Assembly (NCBI GenBank): GCA_001816455.1
Contig: MHCB01000009.1
Location: 1-41,073 of the forward strand
Source: Candidatus Blackburnbacteria bacterium RIFCSPHIGHO2_12_FULL_44_25
Lineage (GTDB): Bacteria > Patescibacteriota > Microgenomatia > UBA8517 > UBA10165
Reading direction: 5' to 3'
Length of the DNA stretch: 41,073 bases
Every line of letters begins with the position of its first letter. The stretch's first letter is position 1. A model generated the notes under the pieces. It was not told where the DNA came from and made no database searches. It saw only the letters and a program-made list of their open reading frames with translations. Made by a program: the position numbers and the translations under genes. Shown here in pieces: positions 1 through 8,408 of this stretch.

Positions 1-119
1 AAAGCTCCATATGGAAGCTCGCATTCCGAGCACCAAAGTTTCTCTTTAAGTTTTGCAAACTCTTTCTCAAGAGCATGAAACTGCGCCATTGAAAACTGAA
101 CACCAGTGGTTTTGACCAT
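1..119 (-). CDS. Partial unplaced protein, N-terminus only
   Basis: Reading leftwards from an ATG at 117-119, an open frame of 39 codons runs off the window edge. The visible part is an amphipathic, Lys/Glu-rich helix (around residues 12-28) followed by a Cys-x2-Cys pair (CSEC), which might be half of a zinc site. No SD sequence is evident. I do not recognise the family and only the first third or less may be present. Confidence 0.45.
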   Translation of the reverse strand, partial: MVKTTGVQFSMAQFHALEKEFAKLKEKLWCSECELPYGA

Positions 120-187
120 TTAAAACTCTAAGGGGCAGCAAAAGCCTTTTTACAAGATAGCAAAGTTACCTGTCAATGGGTAAATCT

Positions 188-217
188 TTGACTTGCCCGC
201 CGGTCTAACGGTAAAAT
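188..217 (+). promoter_or_regulatory. Sigma-70-type promoter of the 271 gene
   Basis: TTGACT (188-193), an 18-base spacer and TAAAAT (212-217). It gives a leader of about 48 bases before the SD-led ATG at 271. Confidence 0.7.
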
Positions 218-270
218 ACGCCTGGCACGTTTCCAAATCACATACCGCACAACCAAGAAAGGGTAACCAC

Positions 271-1050
271 ATGCAAAGAGTAGCGATCAGTCGGAGCTCG
301 CTCGTTGGGAGGATCTACGAATACTGGGAATCAATGGGTGGTAACCCCCCCGAGCAACTGGACATCTGCTTCATCCGCAGCGTGGTGATGTTCAGAGCGC
401 CGTTCGCCTTCTTTTTCCGGCACCAGATCGCCGGTTGGCTGCGCCCATGGATGGTTCTACTCTTCACCACCGCAGTCGTAGGAATCACACTACTCACGGT
501 CAAACTACCCAAAGTGTTGATCCTGATCCTGGAGGTAGTAGGCCTGGTTCTCCTCGTAATCGTAGCAGCCTGTGCAGCTATCGCTGCCATAGCGTTCCTT
601 ACAATTCTATGGCAAGACCACATAGAGCCAGCGGCCTCTGTCTGGTGGGGAAATTGGTGGCCCAACAGCCAGCTCAACAAAGCCTGGACATGGTTCTGGA
701 CCAAGAACCTGAGGTTCTACGTCTATCCTTGGATGGCCGTTGGACTAGCCTCTTTCGGTACTCTCTGCTACTTTTACCCAACCATGCTCACCTTCGGTGT
801 GCTCGCGGTGTACCTTTTCTTCGCCGTCCTCGTCTTCACAATCGCGGCCGAAGACAGCCTACATTTCTGGGAACATACCAAAGATTGGGTGATACCCGGA
901 ATAATGGTCACCGGAAACGCAGTGGAACATGCCGGATCGGCCATTGAAAGAAAGGCACTCGGCGGCCTAGAGACACTTGCTCTCATGTACGAATCGCTCA
1001 AGAACCGGTTCTGCGTACCAGTAGTGTTAGTAAACGGAGAGAAAAAGTAG
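271..1050 (+). CDS. Polytopic membrane protein of unknown function
   Basis: A 259-residue protein I do not recognise. The start at 271 is preferred over in-frame upstream codons because AAGAAAGGG lies just upstream and a promoter sits at 188-217. A soluble N-terminal stretch of about 58 residues is followed by hydrophobic segments near residues 60-78, 82-115 (long, perhaps two helices), 150-170 and 172-192. Then comes a soluble C-terminal tail of about 65 residues. Trp and aromatic residues cluster in the short loop between the two pairs. The gene is monocistronic, richer in G+C than the neighbouring deacetylase, and followed by nested hairpins, so it belongs to the SD-led orphan class. The cellular role is unknown. 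Confidence 0.8.
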   Translation: MQRVAISRSSLVGRIYEYWESMGGNPPEQLDICFIRSVVMFRAPFAFFFRHQIAGWLRPWMVLLFTTAVVGITLLTVKLPKVLILILEVVGLVLLVIVAACAAIAAIAFLTILWQDHIEPAASVWWGNWWPNSQLNKAWTWFWTKNLRFYVYPWMAVGLASFGTLCYFYPTMLTFGVLAVYLFFAVLVFTIAAEDSLHFWEHTKDWVIPGIMVTGNAVEHAGSAIERKALGGLETLALMYESLKNRFCVPVVLVNGEKK

Positions 1051-1089
1051 CCCGCATCACGCGCAAATCGGTAGGCACCTCAAGTGCGC

Positions 1090-1142
1090 GCCGGAGGAAA
1101 CCGAGTCACGTTCACATCCGAACGCGATGTATTACCTCCGGC
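1090..1142 (+). terminator. Nested hairpin 3' of the membrane protein
   Basis: GCCGGAGG (1090-1097) pairs with CCTCCGGC (1135-1142) around an inner hairpin CGTTC/GAACG (1109-1124). There is no strong U-tract, so it may protect the 3' end rather than terminate. Confidence 0.55.
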
Positions 1143-1159
1143 ACTCCCAAAACCCACCC

Positions 1160-1188
1160 AGCCTCGCAAGGATACACCTTGCAAGGCT
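1160..1188. terminator. Hairpin between convergent genes
   Basis: Eleven paired bases with one C-A mismatch: AGCCTcGCAAGG with CCTTGCaAGGCT around ATACA. It reaches into the stop codon of the minus-strand deacetylase and could end transcripts from both sides. Confidence 0.6.
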
Positions 1189-2071
1189 AGAGCCCATATG
1201 AAGACAAGGGCGAATTCCCAATCCGCGTTCTGCGCATGCTATACGGAAGCTTGGCACACTGATAATTTCCTGGAATCGTAGTAAACGCAGTTTTTATTCC
1301 TAAATCCACTAAAACCCCCTCAGCAATTTTACTTGGCGTACCATACGGGTACGCAAACGAAGTAACCGGCCCAAGCCCATGCTCCTCCAACTGAGTCTTT
1401 GCAGTCCCTATCTCATATTTTGCGGTCTCCTCCGACGCGTTCCCCATAGTCTTGTGAGACCATGTATGGTCAGCAAACGTAATAAGTCCCGAACCGGCAA
1501 TTTCCGAGATCTGACTCCATGTTAAATAATCTGCCCCACCTACCAGTCCTGTTGCCATAAAAACCGTACCACGAAACCCATACTTAACCAACTCCGGATA
1601 GGCATATGTGTAAAAATCCGCATATCCATCGTCAAAAGTCAAAACCACTCGCTTGACAGGGTGAGACCCTGTCACAAGCAAACTCAGCAGTTCGTCGGGT
1701 GTGATTGTGGTATACCCGCGTTGGGCCAAGTACGCCATTTGCTGGGCAAAAACCTCATTATTCATAGATACATTCTTCTGATTTTTTTCCGCTGCCGCCG
1801 AAGCAGGTTGAACATGGTGATACATCAAAACCGGCACCTCCCGACAAGGGCCGTAAACTTTAGGATCAGGAAGGGGAATAGGGGTCGGAGTAGGTATTAA
1901 CGTGGGGGTCGCTTCAGCCAACGGCTGATTGGCTGATGGTTCAGGAGAAGAAGTAGAAATTTTCCCAGGCGAAATAATTTCTGTTTTAAGGCGTAATCCA
2001 TAAAACAGCCCTAAAATCCCTACCATCCCCAAAAACCCCAACAAAATAAACTCAACTTTGAACCGTTTCAC
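1187..2071 (-). CDS. Membrane-anchored polysaccharide deacetylase (NodB fold)
   Basis: A 294-residue carbohydrate esterase family 4-type protein that should remove N- or O-acetyl groups from cell-wall or surface glycan. An N-terminal membrane segment (residues 9-27) is followed by a Ser/Pro/Thr-rich linker to about residue 70, which includes a TPTLIPTPTPIP spacer. The NodB domain shows motif 1 TFDDGY, the metal-binding HTWSH (His-x3-His) and FAYPYG. Its catalytic face is therefore outside the membrane. The frame ends inside the hairpin at 1160-1188. No SD is seen, as for other core-type genes here. The class is clear; the substrate is not predicted. Confidence 0.9.
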   Translation of the reverse strand: MKRFKVEFILLGFLGMVGILGLFYGLRLKTEIISPGKISTSSPEPSANQPLAEATPTLIPTPTPIPLPDPKVYGPCREVPVLMYHHVQPASAAAEKNQKNVSMNNEVFAQQMAYLAQRGYTTITPDELLSLLVTGSHPVKRVVLTFDDGYADFYTYAYPELVKYGFRGTVFMATGLVGGADYLTWSQISEIAGSGLITFADHTWSHKTMGNASEETAKYEIGTAKTQLEEHGLGPVTSFAYPYGTPSKIAEGVLVDLGIKTAFTTIPGNYQCAKLPYSMRRTRIGNSPLSSYGL

Positions 2072-2091
2072 CCAACAAGTCTACCAAAAAA

Positions 2092-3054
2092 TCAACAACG
2101 CCAATGCAAAACCCCCAGACTGGGTAACTCTTCATTCAAATCCTTACCTGGTGTCAACTTTTCAGCAACCGCCGCACCCCGAAGTTCTTCCAACAGTTTC
2201 CTGGAAATTCCCATCGTCTCAACACCACCGTCAGCATCCCCCCTAAAAGGGACTCTCATTCTGGTTAAGTATGCTGGCAGCACACTCTCCTGCTCACCAG
2301 ACAGTCCGCGAACCAAATAATTACCACCAGGCCTCTCGTAAACTTTACCCCCACTCGCCATAGAAGACAAACCACTCCGCAAGCGACCGCGATCCTCCGG
2401 GCTAAGCCCTTCAAGACTAGCAAGCCAAACCCCCGAATCCTTTAAAACCAGAGTATTCTCAGACCGAAGATCCTCGCCAAGAATTTCAAGAAACTCAAGA
2501 ACCCTCGCTCGTCTGCCGTCAACAAAAGGTCTGATACGCTCCCAGTCTGTTGTGTCTACCCAACCAGGAAAAACAACTTTCAATGGAGGAAGTGCAAGGT
2601 AAGCAACCATATCCTTCGCCTCACGCGCACGCTTTGAACCTTCCGCCATCAACAAAAGGTCTTCCCGCGAAACCTTATCGGCAGAACCATTAGCAAGCGC
2701 CGCCGCCAACTGCCCTCTTTGTCCTCCGGAAAGAAGATCGAACAAATCTTGAGGAATACCACCTGTCTCAGAAGAATAGAACCAAACTATTGGCTCCTTC
2801 CACCGATGATATTGAGAATCTCCTCCCCCGTCCCAATCCCAATGCGGACCGCTACGACCACCTTCTCTGTTTCGATAACCAACAACCCACGCCTCGCAAA
2901 TAGAAGGAGCTGTCAAACCCACTCTCGTCATGGTAGTCCCCAACCGTCTGCTTGCCTCCGCATCATGCTCCAAAACCGCACCAGGAGACATCCCAGGAAG
3001 TCTATCCTGAGCTCCAACAGAAACATCCCCAATTAAATTCCTATTCTCAGTCAC
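2092..3054 (-). CDS. Unplaced hydrophilic protein (320 residues)
   Basis: No family recognised. I set the start at GTG 3054: a promoter (TTGACT at 3084-3089, 18-base spacer, TAAAGT at 3060-3065) would begin transcription about at this codon, and the alternative TTG at 3069 would lie inside the -10 box. There is no signal peptide or membrane segment. The sequence is Gly/Arg/Glu-rich with a WDWDGGGDSQYHRW patch near residue 75. Style and codon use resemble the 33172 and 16144 genes, which are also long, soluble and unplaced. Confidence 0.65.
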   Translation of the reverse strand: MTENRNLIGDVSVGAQDRLPGMSPGAVLEHDAEASRRLGTTMTRVGLTAPSICEAWVVGYRNREGGRSGPHWDWDGGGDSQYHRWKEPIVWFYSSETGGIPQDLFDLLSGGQRGQLAAALANGSADKVSREDLLLMAEGSKRAREAKDMVAYLALPPLKVVFPGWVDTTDWERIRPFVDGRRARVLEFLEILGEDLRSENTLVLKDSGVWLASLEGLSPEDRGRLRSGLSSMASGGKVYERPGGNYLVRGLSGEQESVLPAYLTRMRVPFRGDADGGVETMGISRKLLEELRGAAVAEKLTPGKDLNEELPSLGVLHWRC

Positions 3055-3059
3055 AAGCC

Positions 3060-3089
3060 ACTTTAGCAAAAAGGCTAACGTTCAGTCAA
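3060..3089 (-). promoter_or_regulatory. Promoter for a near-leaderless mRNA
   Basis: On the minus strand, TTGACT, 18 bases, TAAAGT, then five bases and GTG. The geometry leaves essentially no 5' leader and decides the start of the 2092-3054 gene. Confidence 0.6.
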
Positions 3090-3146
3090 TTTGCCAAAAC
3101 CATCCTCCCCAAACTGCCTTCAAAGGTCAAGCTCTAAAAACAAAGC

Positions 3147-3193
3147 CGCCCCGCACAAAGTAAGTGAAATAAATCACAAACCCGTACGGGGCG
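3147..3193 (-). terminator. Nested intrinsic terminator
   Basis: CGCCCCG pairs with CGGGGCG around an inner GTGA/TCAC hairpin. On the minus strand a U-rich stretch follows (plus-strand A-rich 3136-3144). It ends the 3219-3692 gene. Confidence 0.75.
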
Positions 3194-3218
3194 AGCACTT
3201 CAGAGAGGCAGATGGGGC

Positions 3219-3692
3219 CTAGCGAAACTCGTCCTCGAGCACCTGGGCACTCTCGTCCATATCGCGAAACATGCTCCAAGGGTCGGGGTCCCGAGCTACC
3301 CACGCGACAAAGTAAAACAACCCCCTGAGGACTTGCGCACTCAGCGCCACCGCTGAGCAAACGACGACGGACACCACCATCGTAAGGCCGGCAAACGCGC
3401 CAGCAATCTGCAACCAGGCATACGTGACACCCGCAGTCAGAATCATCCCAACGGCAGTACGCCAAAAGGATGAATCCCCATACCGCGCATTCCAAGCCAC
3501 CACTGCCGCAGGATACAGAAACAGCCAGAATAAGATAGGCTCGGGGAGTTGGCCATCAACGAACAACCGTCCCTCCATGATCGGACCGATCGCGCAGGAC
3601 CCCGGGATCAGCAACAACACAATGGTGGCCGTAAGAACACACCTCCACAAGCCAAATAGCCACCAAGCGCGGGTTCCTTCTCTCCGCTTCAT
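3219..3692 (-). CDS. Small polytopic membrane protein of unknown function
   Basis: 157 residues starting with a basic tail (MKRREGTR), then hydrophobic segments near residues 14-34, 51-68, 78-100 and 103-125 and a charged C-terminus with DPDPWSMFRDMDES. AGAGGG lies 11 bases before the ATG, slightly far for an SD. The gene is monocistronic with its own promoter (3745-3773), a palindromic operator-like site and a strong nested terminator, so it fits the G+C-richer orphan class. Function unknown. Confidence 0.75.
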   Translation of the reverse strand: MKRREGTRAWWLFGLWRCVLTATIVLLLIPGSCAIGPIMEGRLFVDGQLPEPILFWLFLYPAAVVAWNARYGDSSFWRTAVGMILTAGVTYAWLQIAGAFAGLTMVVSVVVCSAVALSAQVLRGLFYFVAWVARDPDPWSMFRDMDESAQVLEDEFR

Positions 3693-3722
3693 CTTTAACT
3701 TTTCCCTCTTGTGCTACTAACC

Positions 3723-3737
3723 TGACCAACTTGGTCA
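3723..3737. promoter_or_regulatory. Palindromic operator candidate
   Basis: A perfect inverted repeat, TGACCAA-C-TTGGTCA, lies just downstream of the predicted transcription start of the 3219-3692 gene. That position fits a repressor site. The regulator is not identified. Confidence 0.5.
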
Positions 3738-3744
3738 ATGAAGT

Positions 3745-3773
3745 ATTATCTCACAGATGCACCCAAAAGTCGA
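3745..3773 (-). promoter_or_regulatory. Promoter of the 3219-3692 membrane protein
   Basis: Minus strand TCGACT, 17 bases, GATAAT. Confidence 0.55.
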
Positions 3774-3781
3774 GCTATGGG

Positions 3782-5794
3782 CTACTCTGTCGAAGCCGCA
3801 GAGTTACTTTCCTCGCCTTCATCCTTCGGTTTCTTCCAACTGGCAAATTTACAATCCGGGTACCGTGAACACCCATAAAAACTTTTCCCTCTCTTTGTTT
3901 TCTTTATAATAACGTCCCCCTCCTTACAGTCCGGACAGGGAATATCAATCTTCTCAACATACTTATCTTTCCAGTCACAATCCGGGAAACGAGAACAAGA
4001 TAAAAACTTTCCAAACCGCCCAAGGCGAATGACCTGCTTGCCCCGCAAAGCGCGAGCGACGTTGGGATCTTCCCCGCACTTCGGACACTTCTCCCCAGTT
4101 TCCTCAACAGCAACCTTAACCCGCTCCGCAGTCTCCTCAACCCCTTCCAGTTTTTTTGAAAACGGATCCCAAAATTCGCGCATTACCGGTACCCACTCTT
4201 TATCTCCCCTTGCAATTCCATCCAAACTTTCCTCCATTCCCGCAGTAAACTGATAATCAACAATATCGGGAAAGTTGTGAACTATAAAATCATTAACTGC
4301 AATTCCCAAAGAAGTAGGTCGAAACTTACCTTCGTCTTTTTCTACATACTGCCTGACCTGGATAGTTGAGATAGTAGGAGCATAAGTAGAAGGCCTTCCA
4401 ATTCCCAATTTTTCTAAAGTCTTGATAATCGAAGCCTCGTTAAATCTCGGAGGCGGTTGGGTAAACTTCTGCTCCGACAACACTTTAATCTTTTCTAGCA
4501 CATCCCCTCTTTCAACTTCTGGTAAAAGTTGCGCGTCTTCCGCATTCTGTCCCCCGCCATACACCTTCCTCCAACCTTCAAATTTCATCACTTCACCGCT
4601 TGCTCGTAAAGTATATTTATCCGCCCTAACTTCAATAGAAGTTGCGTCAAAACGGGCCTCAGCCATCTGACACGCAACAAACCTCTTCCAAATAAGCTCA
4701 TAAAGCTTTTCTCCATCCTGATTTGCGATTTGCGAGTCACGAGTCGCGATTTCCCCAACATCCGTCGGCCTGATCGCCTCATGCGCCTCTTGCGCAACCC
4801 TACTCTTCGTTTTGTAAAACCTAGGTTTTTCCGGAACATAATCTTTCCCATATGACTTTTCTACATATCCTCGCGCTGCAAATACTGCTTCTTGAGCCAA
4901 ATTCAAAGAATCAGTTCTGTGATAAGTTATCAACCCCTCCTCATAAAGCTTTTGTGCAACAGACATTGTCCGGCGCGCTGACCATCCAAAAAGTCTTGCT
5001 GCTCCTTGGGCCATCGTAGAAGTAGTAAACGGAGGGTACGGGTGCTTCCTGACCTCCCTCTTCTTAACTTCAGAAATTTTATATTCTGCTTTCTCCAAAT
5101 CCTGAACAACTGATTCTGCCTGCTCTTTATTTTTTACCTCCGCCTTTGTGTCTTCAATCCGCACCAAACCAACCACAAAACTCTCCGTTTTGCGTTCTAC
5201 GTTTTGCGTTTTGACTTCCACCCCTATCTCCCAAAACTCCTGCGCAACAAATGCCTCAATCTCTCGTTCACGCTCTACAATCAACCGAACAGCAACGGAC
5301 TGAACACGCCCGGCAGACAATCCGCGCCTAACTTTCTTCCAAAGAAGAGGGGAAAGTTTATAACCAACCAGCCGATCCAAAACTCGTCTTGCTTGTTGGG
5401 CGTCATACAGTTTTAAATCTATATCCCTCGGAGTATCCAACGCATGCCGAACGGCGCTCTCAGTAATCTCATGAAAAACCACCCGTACTGGCTTTACTTT
5501 CGTGTCGATTATATCGGCAACATGTTTTGCGATAGCCTCTCCTTCACGGTCAGGGTCCGTAGCAAGATAAATCTTATCAGCCCTTTTTGCCTCTTTTTTG
5601 ATTATTTTCGCAACGTCGTTTTTCTTTGCCACAGCAACATAATCAGGCGTGAAGTCATGCTCGACATCAACCCCAAGCTTGCTTTTGGGAAGATCCACAA
5701 CATGCCCCATGGTAGCCAAGACCTCATAATCTTTTCCCAAAAACCTCCCCAGAGTCTTGGCCTTCGTTGGTGATTCTACAATTATTAAATTCAT
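3782..5794 (-). CDS. topA: DNA topoisomerase I (type IA)
   Basis: A 670-residue enzyme that relaxes negatively supercoiled DNA through a transient 5'-phosphotyrosine. The Toprim domain starts at residue 1 with IVESPTKAKTLGRFLG. The catalytic tyrosine is in GLITYHRTDS. LSAGRVQSVAVRL and GIGRPSTYAPTI are typical of the family. Two C-terminal four-Cys zinc ribbons follow (CPKCG...CSRFPDC and CPDCK...CSRYPDC). It is translationally coupled to dprA, whose stop overlaps this ATG. Two linkers carry short-period repeats in the DNA (4721-4753, 5185-5215). Family assignment is certain. Confidence 0.97.
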   Translation of the reverse strand: MNLIIVESPTKAKTLGRFLGKDYEVLATMGHVVDLPKSKLGVDVEHDFTPDYVAVAKKNDVAKIIKKEAKRADKIYLATDPDREGEAIAKHVADIIDTKVKPVRVVFHEITESAVRHALDTPRDIDLKLYDAQQARRVLDRLVGYKLSPLLWKKVRRGLSAGRVQSVAVRLIVEREREIEAFVAQEFWEIGVEVKTQNVERKTESFVVGLVRIEDTKAEVKNKEQAESVVQDLEKAEYKISEVKKREVRKHPYPPFTTSTMAQGAARLFGWSARRTMSVAQKLYEEGLITYHRTDSLNLAQEAVFAARGYVEKSYGKDYVPEKPRFYKTKSRVAQEAHEAIRPTDVGEIATRDSQIANQDGEKLYELIWKRFVACQMAEARFDATSIEVRADKYTLRASGEVMKFEGWRKVYGGGQNAEDAQLLPEVERGDVLEKIKVLSEQKFTQPPPRFNEASIIKTLEKLGIGRPSTYAPTISTIQVRQYVEKDEGKFRPTSLGIAVNDFIVHNFPDIVDYQFTAGMEESLDGIARGDKEWVPVMREFWDPFSKKLEGVEETAERVKVAVEETGEKCPKCGEDPNVARALRGKQVIRLGRFGKFLSCSRFPDCDWKDKYVEKIDIPCPDCKEGDVIIKKTKRGKSFYGCSRYPDCKFASWKKPKDEGEESNSAASTE
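4721..4753. repeat. Short-period repeat (GATTTGCGA unit) inside topA
   Basis: Degenerate copies of GATTTGCGA/GAGTCACGA/GAGTCGCGA encode the surface segment ATRDSQIANQDG of TopA. The same unit recurs at 18040-18069. Confidence 0.7.
5185..5215. repeat. Short-period repeat (CGTTTTG unit) inside topA
   Basis: Copies of CGTTTTG/CGTTCTA encode a TopA linker around NVERKTES. The unit recurs in the gene at 17661-19742 (18467-18500). Confidence 0.65.
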
Positions 5795-6921
5795 TTCTTC
5801 ACGTACACTCCCCCCACATTTTTAACCAATCCTTTCATTTCCATATTGGTCAGTGTCGCCAAAACCACCCCCGCTTGCAAATCACTAATTCTAACAATAC
5901 TGTCAAGTTCCAACCCCTCTGTCTCCAATAACTCTAAGAGTTTCCCCTCTTCTTCCGTGTTCGGCAAAATCCCTATTGCCTCTTGCCTAATGCCCATTGC
6001 CTTTATGTCCAATTCTTCCAAAATATCTTCAACATTCTCAACTAACTTCGCCCCGTTCTTAATCAATAAATGTGGTGCCTGAGACATCGGCGAAGTAATT
6101 TGTCCCGGAACAGCAAAAACATCTCTTCCCTGCTTTGCCGCCAAAGAGGCGGTCAATAAAGTTCCCGACTTTCTGGTCCCCTCAATGACGACAACAGCCA
6201 AGCTCATTCCTGACACAATCCTGTTTCTTACCGGAAAATTTTCGGGCCTCGCCGGGTACCCCAAAGGATACTCCGAAACCAAGATCCCCTGCCCCGAAGA
6301 AAGCATTTTTTCCGCCAAAGCCCTGTTTGAAGCAGGATAAACAGTATCCAACCCATTTCCCAAAACTGCAATAGTATTGCCTCCTGCATCCAACGCCGCT
6401 TTATGGGAAACAGCGTCCGTCCCCAGTGCTAACCCCGAAACAATAGTTACCCCCGCGTCAACCAGCCCGGTAGTTATTCTTTCGCAAACATCTCTCCCGT
6501 AACTCGTAATCCTCCTCGTCCCCACAACTGCAACTGCCAAGTTAGAGGTGTCACAAAGTGACATCCTTGGCAGTTGCCCCGCGGAGCTTTCGGCAGAGCG
6601 AAGTGGGGCCATCTTTACATAAAGCAAAAAGGGTGCATCATCTATTGCTTTTAACCTTTCCGGATACTCTGCGTCATTAAATGTCACAACTCCTATCCCC
6701 AGTTTCTCCAACCTCCCTAAATACCCTCCCAAATCAAATCCTTTCCGATGTTTTTCAAAAGAAACTGCAAGTTTCTCACTCATCCCTATTTCCCTAATTT
6801 CCCCAAGCGGAGCCTCCCAAGCGCCCTTAGAACTCCCAAAGTACTCAACCAACAATTTAAACCTTTTCGGCCCAATAAAAGGAAAGGTCGAAAACGCAAC
6901 CCAAAAATCTCGTTCCGCCAT
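5791..6921 (-). CDS. dprA: DNA-processing protein A
   Basis: A 376-residue DprA/Smf protein, which loads RecA on incoming single-stranded DNA during transformation. The start MAERDFWVAFS matches the usual N-terminus better than upstream codons. A helical N-terminal region (to about residue 65) is followed by the Rossmann domain with VVGTRRITSYG, SGLALGTDAVSHKAAL, GNTIAVLGNGLDTVYP and VPGQITSPMSQAPHLLIKNG. A C-terminal winged-helix-like segment completes it. About 24 residues (103-126) between FLLYVK and NLAVAVVGTRR are extra and are encoded by palindromic DNA (6547-6609). It overlaps topA by 4 bases. Confidence 0.95.
   Translation of the reverse strand: MAERDFWVAFSTFPFIGPKRFKLLVEYFGSSKGAWEAPLGEIREIGMSEKLAVSFEKHRKGFDLGGYLGRLEKLGIGVVTFNDAEYPERLKAIDDAPFLLYVKMAPLRSAESSAGQLPRMSLCDTSNLAVAVVGTRRITSYGRDVCERITTGLVDAGVTIVSGLALGTDAVSHKAALDAGGNTIAVLGNGLDTVYPASNRALAEKMLSSGQGILVSEYPLGYPARPENFPVRNRIVSGMSLAVVVIEGTRKSGTLLTASLAAKQGRDVFAVPGQITSPMSQAPHLLIKNGAKLVENVEDILEELDIKAMGIRQEAIGILPNTEEEGKLLELLETEGLELDSIVRISDLQAGVVLATLTNMEMKGLVKNVGGVYVKK
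5971..6003. repeat. Short-period repeat (ATTGCCT unit) inside dprA
   Basis: Copies of CTATTGC/CTCTTGC/CTAATGC/CCATTGC encode the linker AMGIRQEAIGIL before the C-terminal domain. Related copies lie at 19083, 22496 and 22563. Confidence 0.7.
6547..6609. repeat. Palindrome pair inserted in frame in dprA
   Basis: GGTGTCAC-aaa-GTGACATC (6547-6565) and an imperfect GCCCC...GGGGC palindrome (6575-6609) coincide with an extra loop in DprA. It looks like an intragenic REP-type insertion. Confidence 0.6.
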
Positions 6922-6993
6922 ACAAGCTAAAGCGTAACACACCCAAAATAAGATATAATACCCTGCCCAAAAGAACATTGAGAGGTGAATAGG

Positions 6994-7458
6994 ATGATTG
7001 CACGCGCCGCGCTACTCGTTCTTCTTACTGTCGCCTGTGGCCCAACCCAGTCGTCAACAAAAATGTCCCCGGCAGAGCAGAGGACATACGGTGCCTGGCA
7101 AGCTGCTCAAACTGCCACTGTCGAACTGGCATTCACCCAACCTCCGCCGGGCCCCGCATCACCAAACACCGTCTGGGTAGGACCAATACCACCGGCACAA
7201 GGGGAAGCAAAAGCCGTAACCTGGATCGCCATTTGCCGAGGTTACGGCAGGAAGGAACAAGTCCGTCCGTCAAGCTGCAAAAATATCGCCGGTCCGGCCT
7301 TCCGACCTAATGGGGACCTTGCACCCATGCCCCCAAGACCCCATCAAGTCCAGCTTGATCAAAGCTGGAGCGGACAACTATTCGCCATAGCTCTACGAAG
7401 TGACGGAAGAGCCGTTCGGAGCGAAGCCATAAGCTTCGCATCAGTACGCGCCACCTAA
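6994..7458 (+). CDS. Small predicted lipoprotein
   Basis: A 154-residue orphan. The start at ATG 6994 follows GAGAGGTG by about 7 bases. A short basic N-terminus and hydrophobic core lead to a lipobox LTVAC with Cys at residue 15, so the mature protein should be lipid-anchored outside the membrane. The mature part is Pro/Gly/Thr-rich, with two more Cys (ICRGYG, SSCKN) that could form a disulfide. It ends with a Ser-Ala-Glu beta-like pattern. It opens a run of four extracytoplasmic orphans. Function unknown. Confidence 0.75.
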   Translation: MIARAALLVLLTVACGPTQSSTKMSPAEQRTYGAWQAAQTATVELAFTQPPPGPASPNTVWVGPIPPAQGEAKAVTWIAICRGYGRKEQVRPSSCKNIAGPAFRPNGDLAPMPPRPHQVQLDQSWSGQLFAIALRSDGRAVRSEAISFASVRAT

Positions 7459-7465
7459 CACCATC

Positions 7466-7505
7466 GGGGAGAGTGAAACCGACACCATTTGGCAACATTC
7501 TCCCC
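7466..7505 (+). terminator. Hairpin after the lipoprotein gene
   Basis: GGGGAGAGTG (7466-7475) pairs with CATTCTCCCC (7496-7505). Confidence 0.6.
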
Positions 7506-7515
7506 TTCCAATTTT

Positions 7516-7546
7516 GACCCCTAATGCTTGCATTATGGGTCTTTTT
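7516..7546 (+). terminator. Intrinsic terminator
   Basis: GACCC...GGGTC with an inner TGC/GCA pair, followed by TTTTT. Its right half overlaps the spacer of the next promoter. Confidence 0.7.
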
Positions 7547-7556
7547 GTGCTATAAT
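7528..7556 (+). promoter_or_regulatory. Extended -10 promoter of the 7631 gene
   Basis: TTGCAT (7528-7533), 17 bases, TATAAT (7551-7556) preceded by TGC. Confidence 0.7.
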
Positions 7557-7630
7557 ATAGGCTGTATTCAGCAATCGAATACGTGTGCTGGTTCCCAGCA
7601 TACATTTTGCTCTTCGAAAGGGAGAAAACA

Positions 7631-8389
7631 GTGAGAAAAGGCACAGGACTCGGGTTTCCACTTGAAACCATCGTGGGGGTGATTATCACGCTAGTGGTCG
7701 TCATCACGTCTTGCACAACACCAGCGCACGCCGACAGCACTCAGCGGTACGGCTACGGATGGGGGGCCTCAAACACTACGTTCCAGGCCTTCCAGTGCGA
7801 GACAGTTCGTTGCGTCGACCAGGAGTACGTTTCGGTTCGGCTGAACGAGCGCATCTATGTCCAATCCATGGACAACGGGCGGCCTTCGCACTTCCCCGGC
7901 GATCCAACGCCATCGGAGTTCCCGAGCGCCACATGGGCATACCCAGACCTCCGTACGGGAGCGGTCTTGTTGAGCCTGTCTCGGCCTGCGACTGGAACAC
8001 TTGTTCCCGCACAGATCGAGCGGCAGCCGCTCATTCGCCACTATGGCGTCGTTGCCTATGGCAACGTACAGAACGATCTGAGGAAATCGTCCTGGTTCAA
8101 TGTGACCCCGGAAGGAGACACGCTCCGCGTCCAACTGGACGCAAACCAAATGGGACGACAAGTCGATGTCGTGATCCCCAAGGGGAGAACCGTCCAGTTG
8201 GACGTCTCCCAATTTGAGCCAGGAATCGGCGTGCGGCCCATGCAGATCACCATTTGGCACGAGCCAGGTGGTTGGGTCTGGACCAACGGCACGCCTCGGT
8301 TTGAGGAATACCCCACGTTATGGGGAACCTTCAACCGGAACCTGGTCAAGGTTGCGTTCCAAGACGCGGCCGCGCACATCAGCCAGTAA
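7631..8389 (+). CDS. Predicted secreted or lipid-anchored protein
   Basis: 252 residues starting at GTG 7631 with AAAGGGAG six bases upstream. A hydrophobic segment (residues 13-26) ends in ITSC, a possible lipobox. Type I cleavage at AHA-DS a few residues later is the alternative. The mature part has a Cys pair (FQCETVRCVDQEY) and many Val/Thr/Gln strands, suggesting an all-beta extracellular domain. The final third (TVQLDVSQFEPG, WHEPGGWVW) also looks beta-rich. I recognise no family. G+C-rich codons contrast with dprA/topA. Confidence 0.75.
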   Translation: MRKGTGLGFPLETIVGVIITLVVVITSCTTPAHADSTQRYGYGWGASNTTFQAFQCETVRCVDQEYVSVRLNERIYVQSMDNGRPSHFPGDPTPSEFPSATWAYPDLRTGAVLLSLSRPATGTLVPAQIERQPLIRHYGVVAYGNVQNDLRKSSWFNVTPEGDTLRVQLDANQMGRQVDVVIPKGRTVQLDVSQFEPGIGVRPMQITIWHEPGGWVWTNGTPRFEEYPTLWGTFNRNLVKVAFQDAAAHISQ

Positions 8390-8408
8390 CCTCCCTTTCA
8401 ACCTTCAC

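Noticed and set aside
435-947. 170-codon frame inside the 271 gene
   Set aside because: Alternative frame with no membrane pattern, SD or terminator logic; the 271 frame has all of these.
7769-8260. Minus-strand frames opposite the 7631 gene
   Set aside because: Long only because of the high G+C of the real gene; no start signals.
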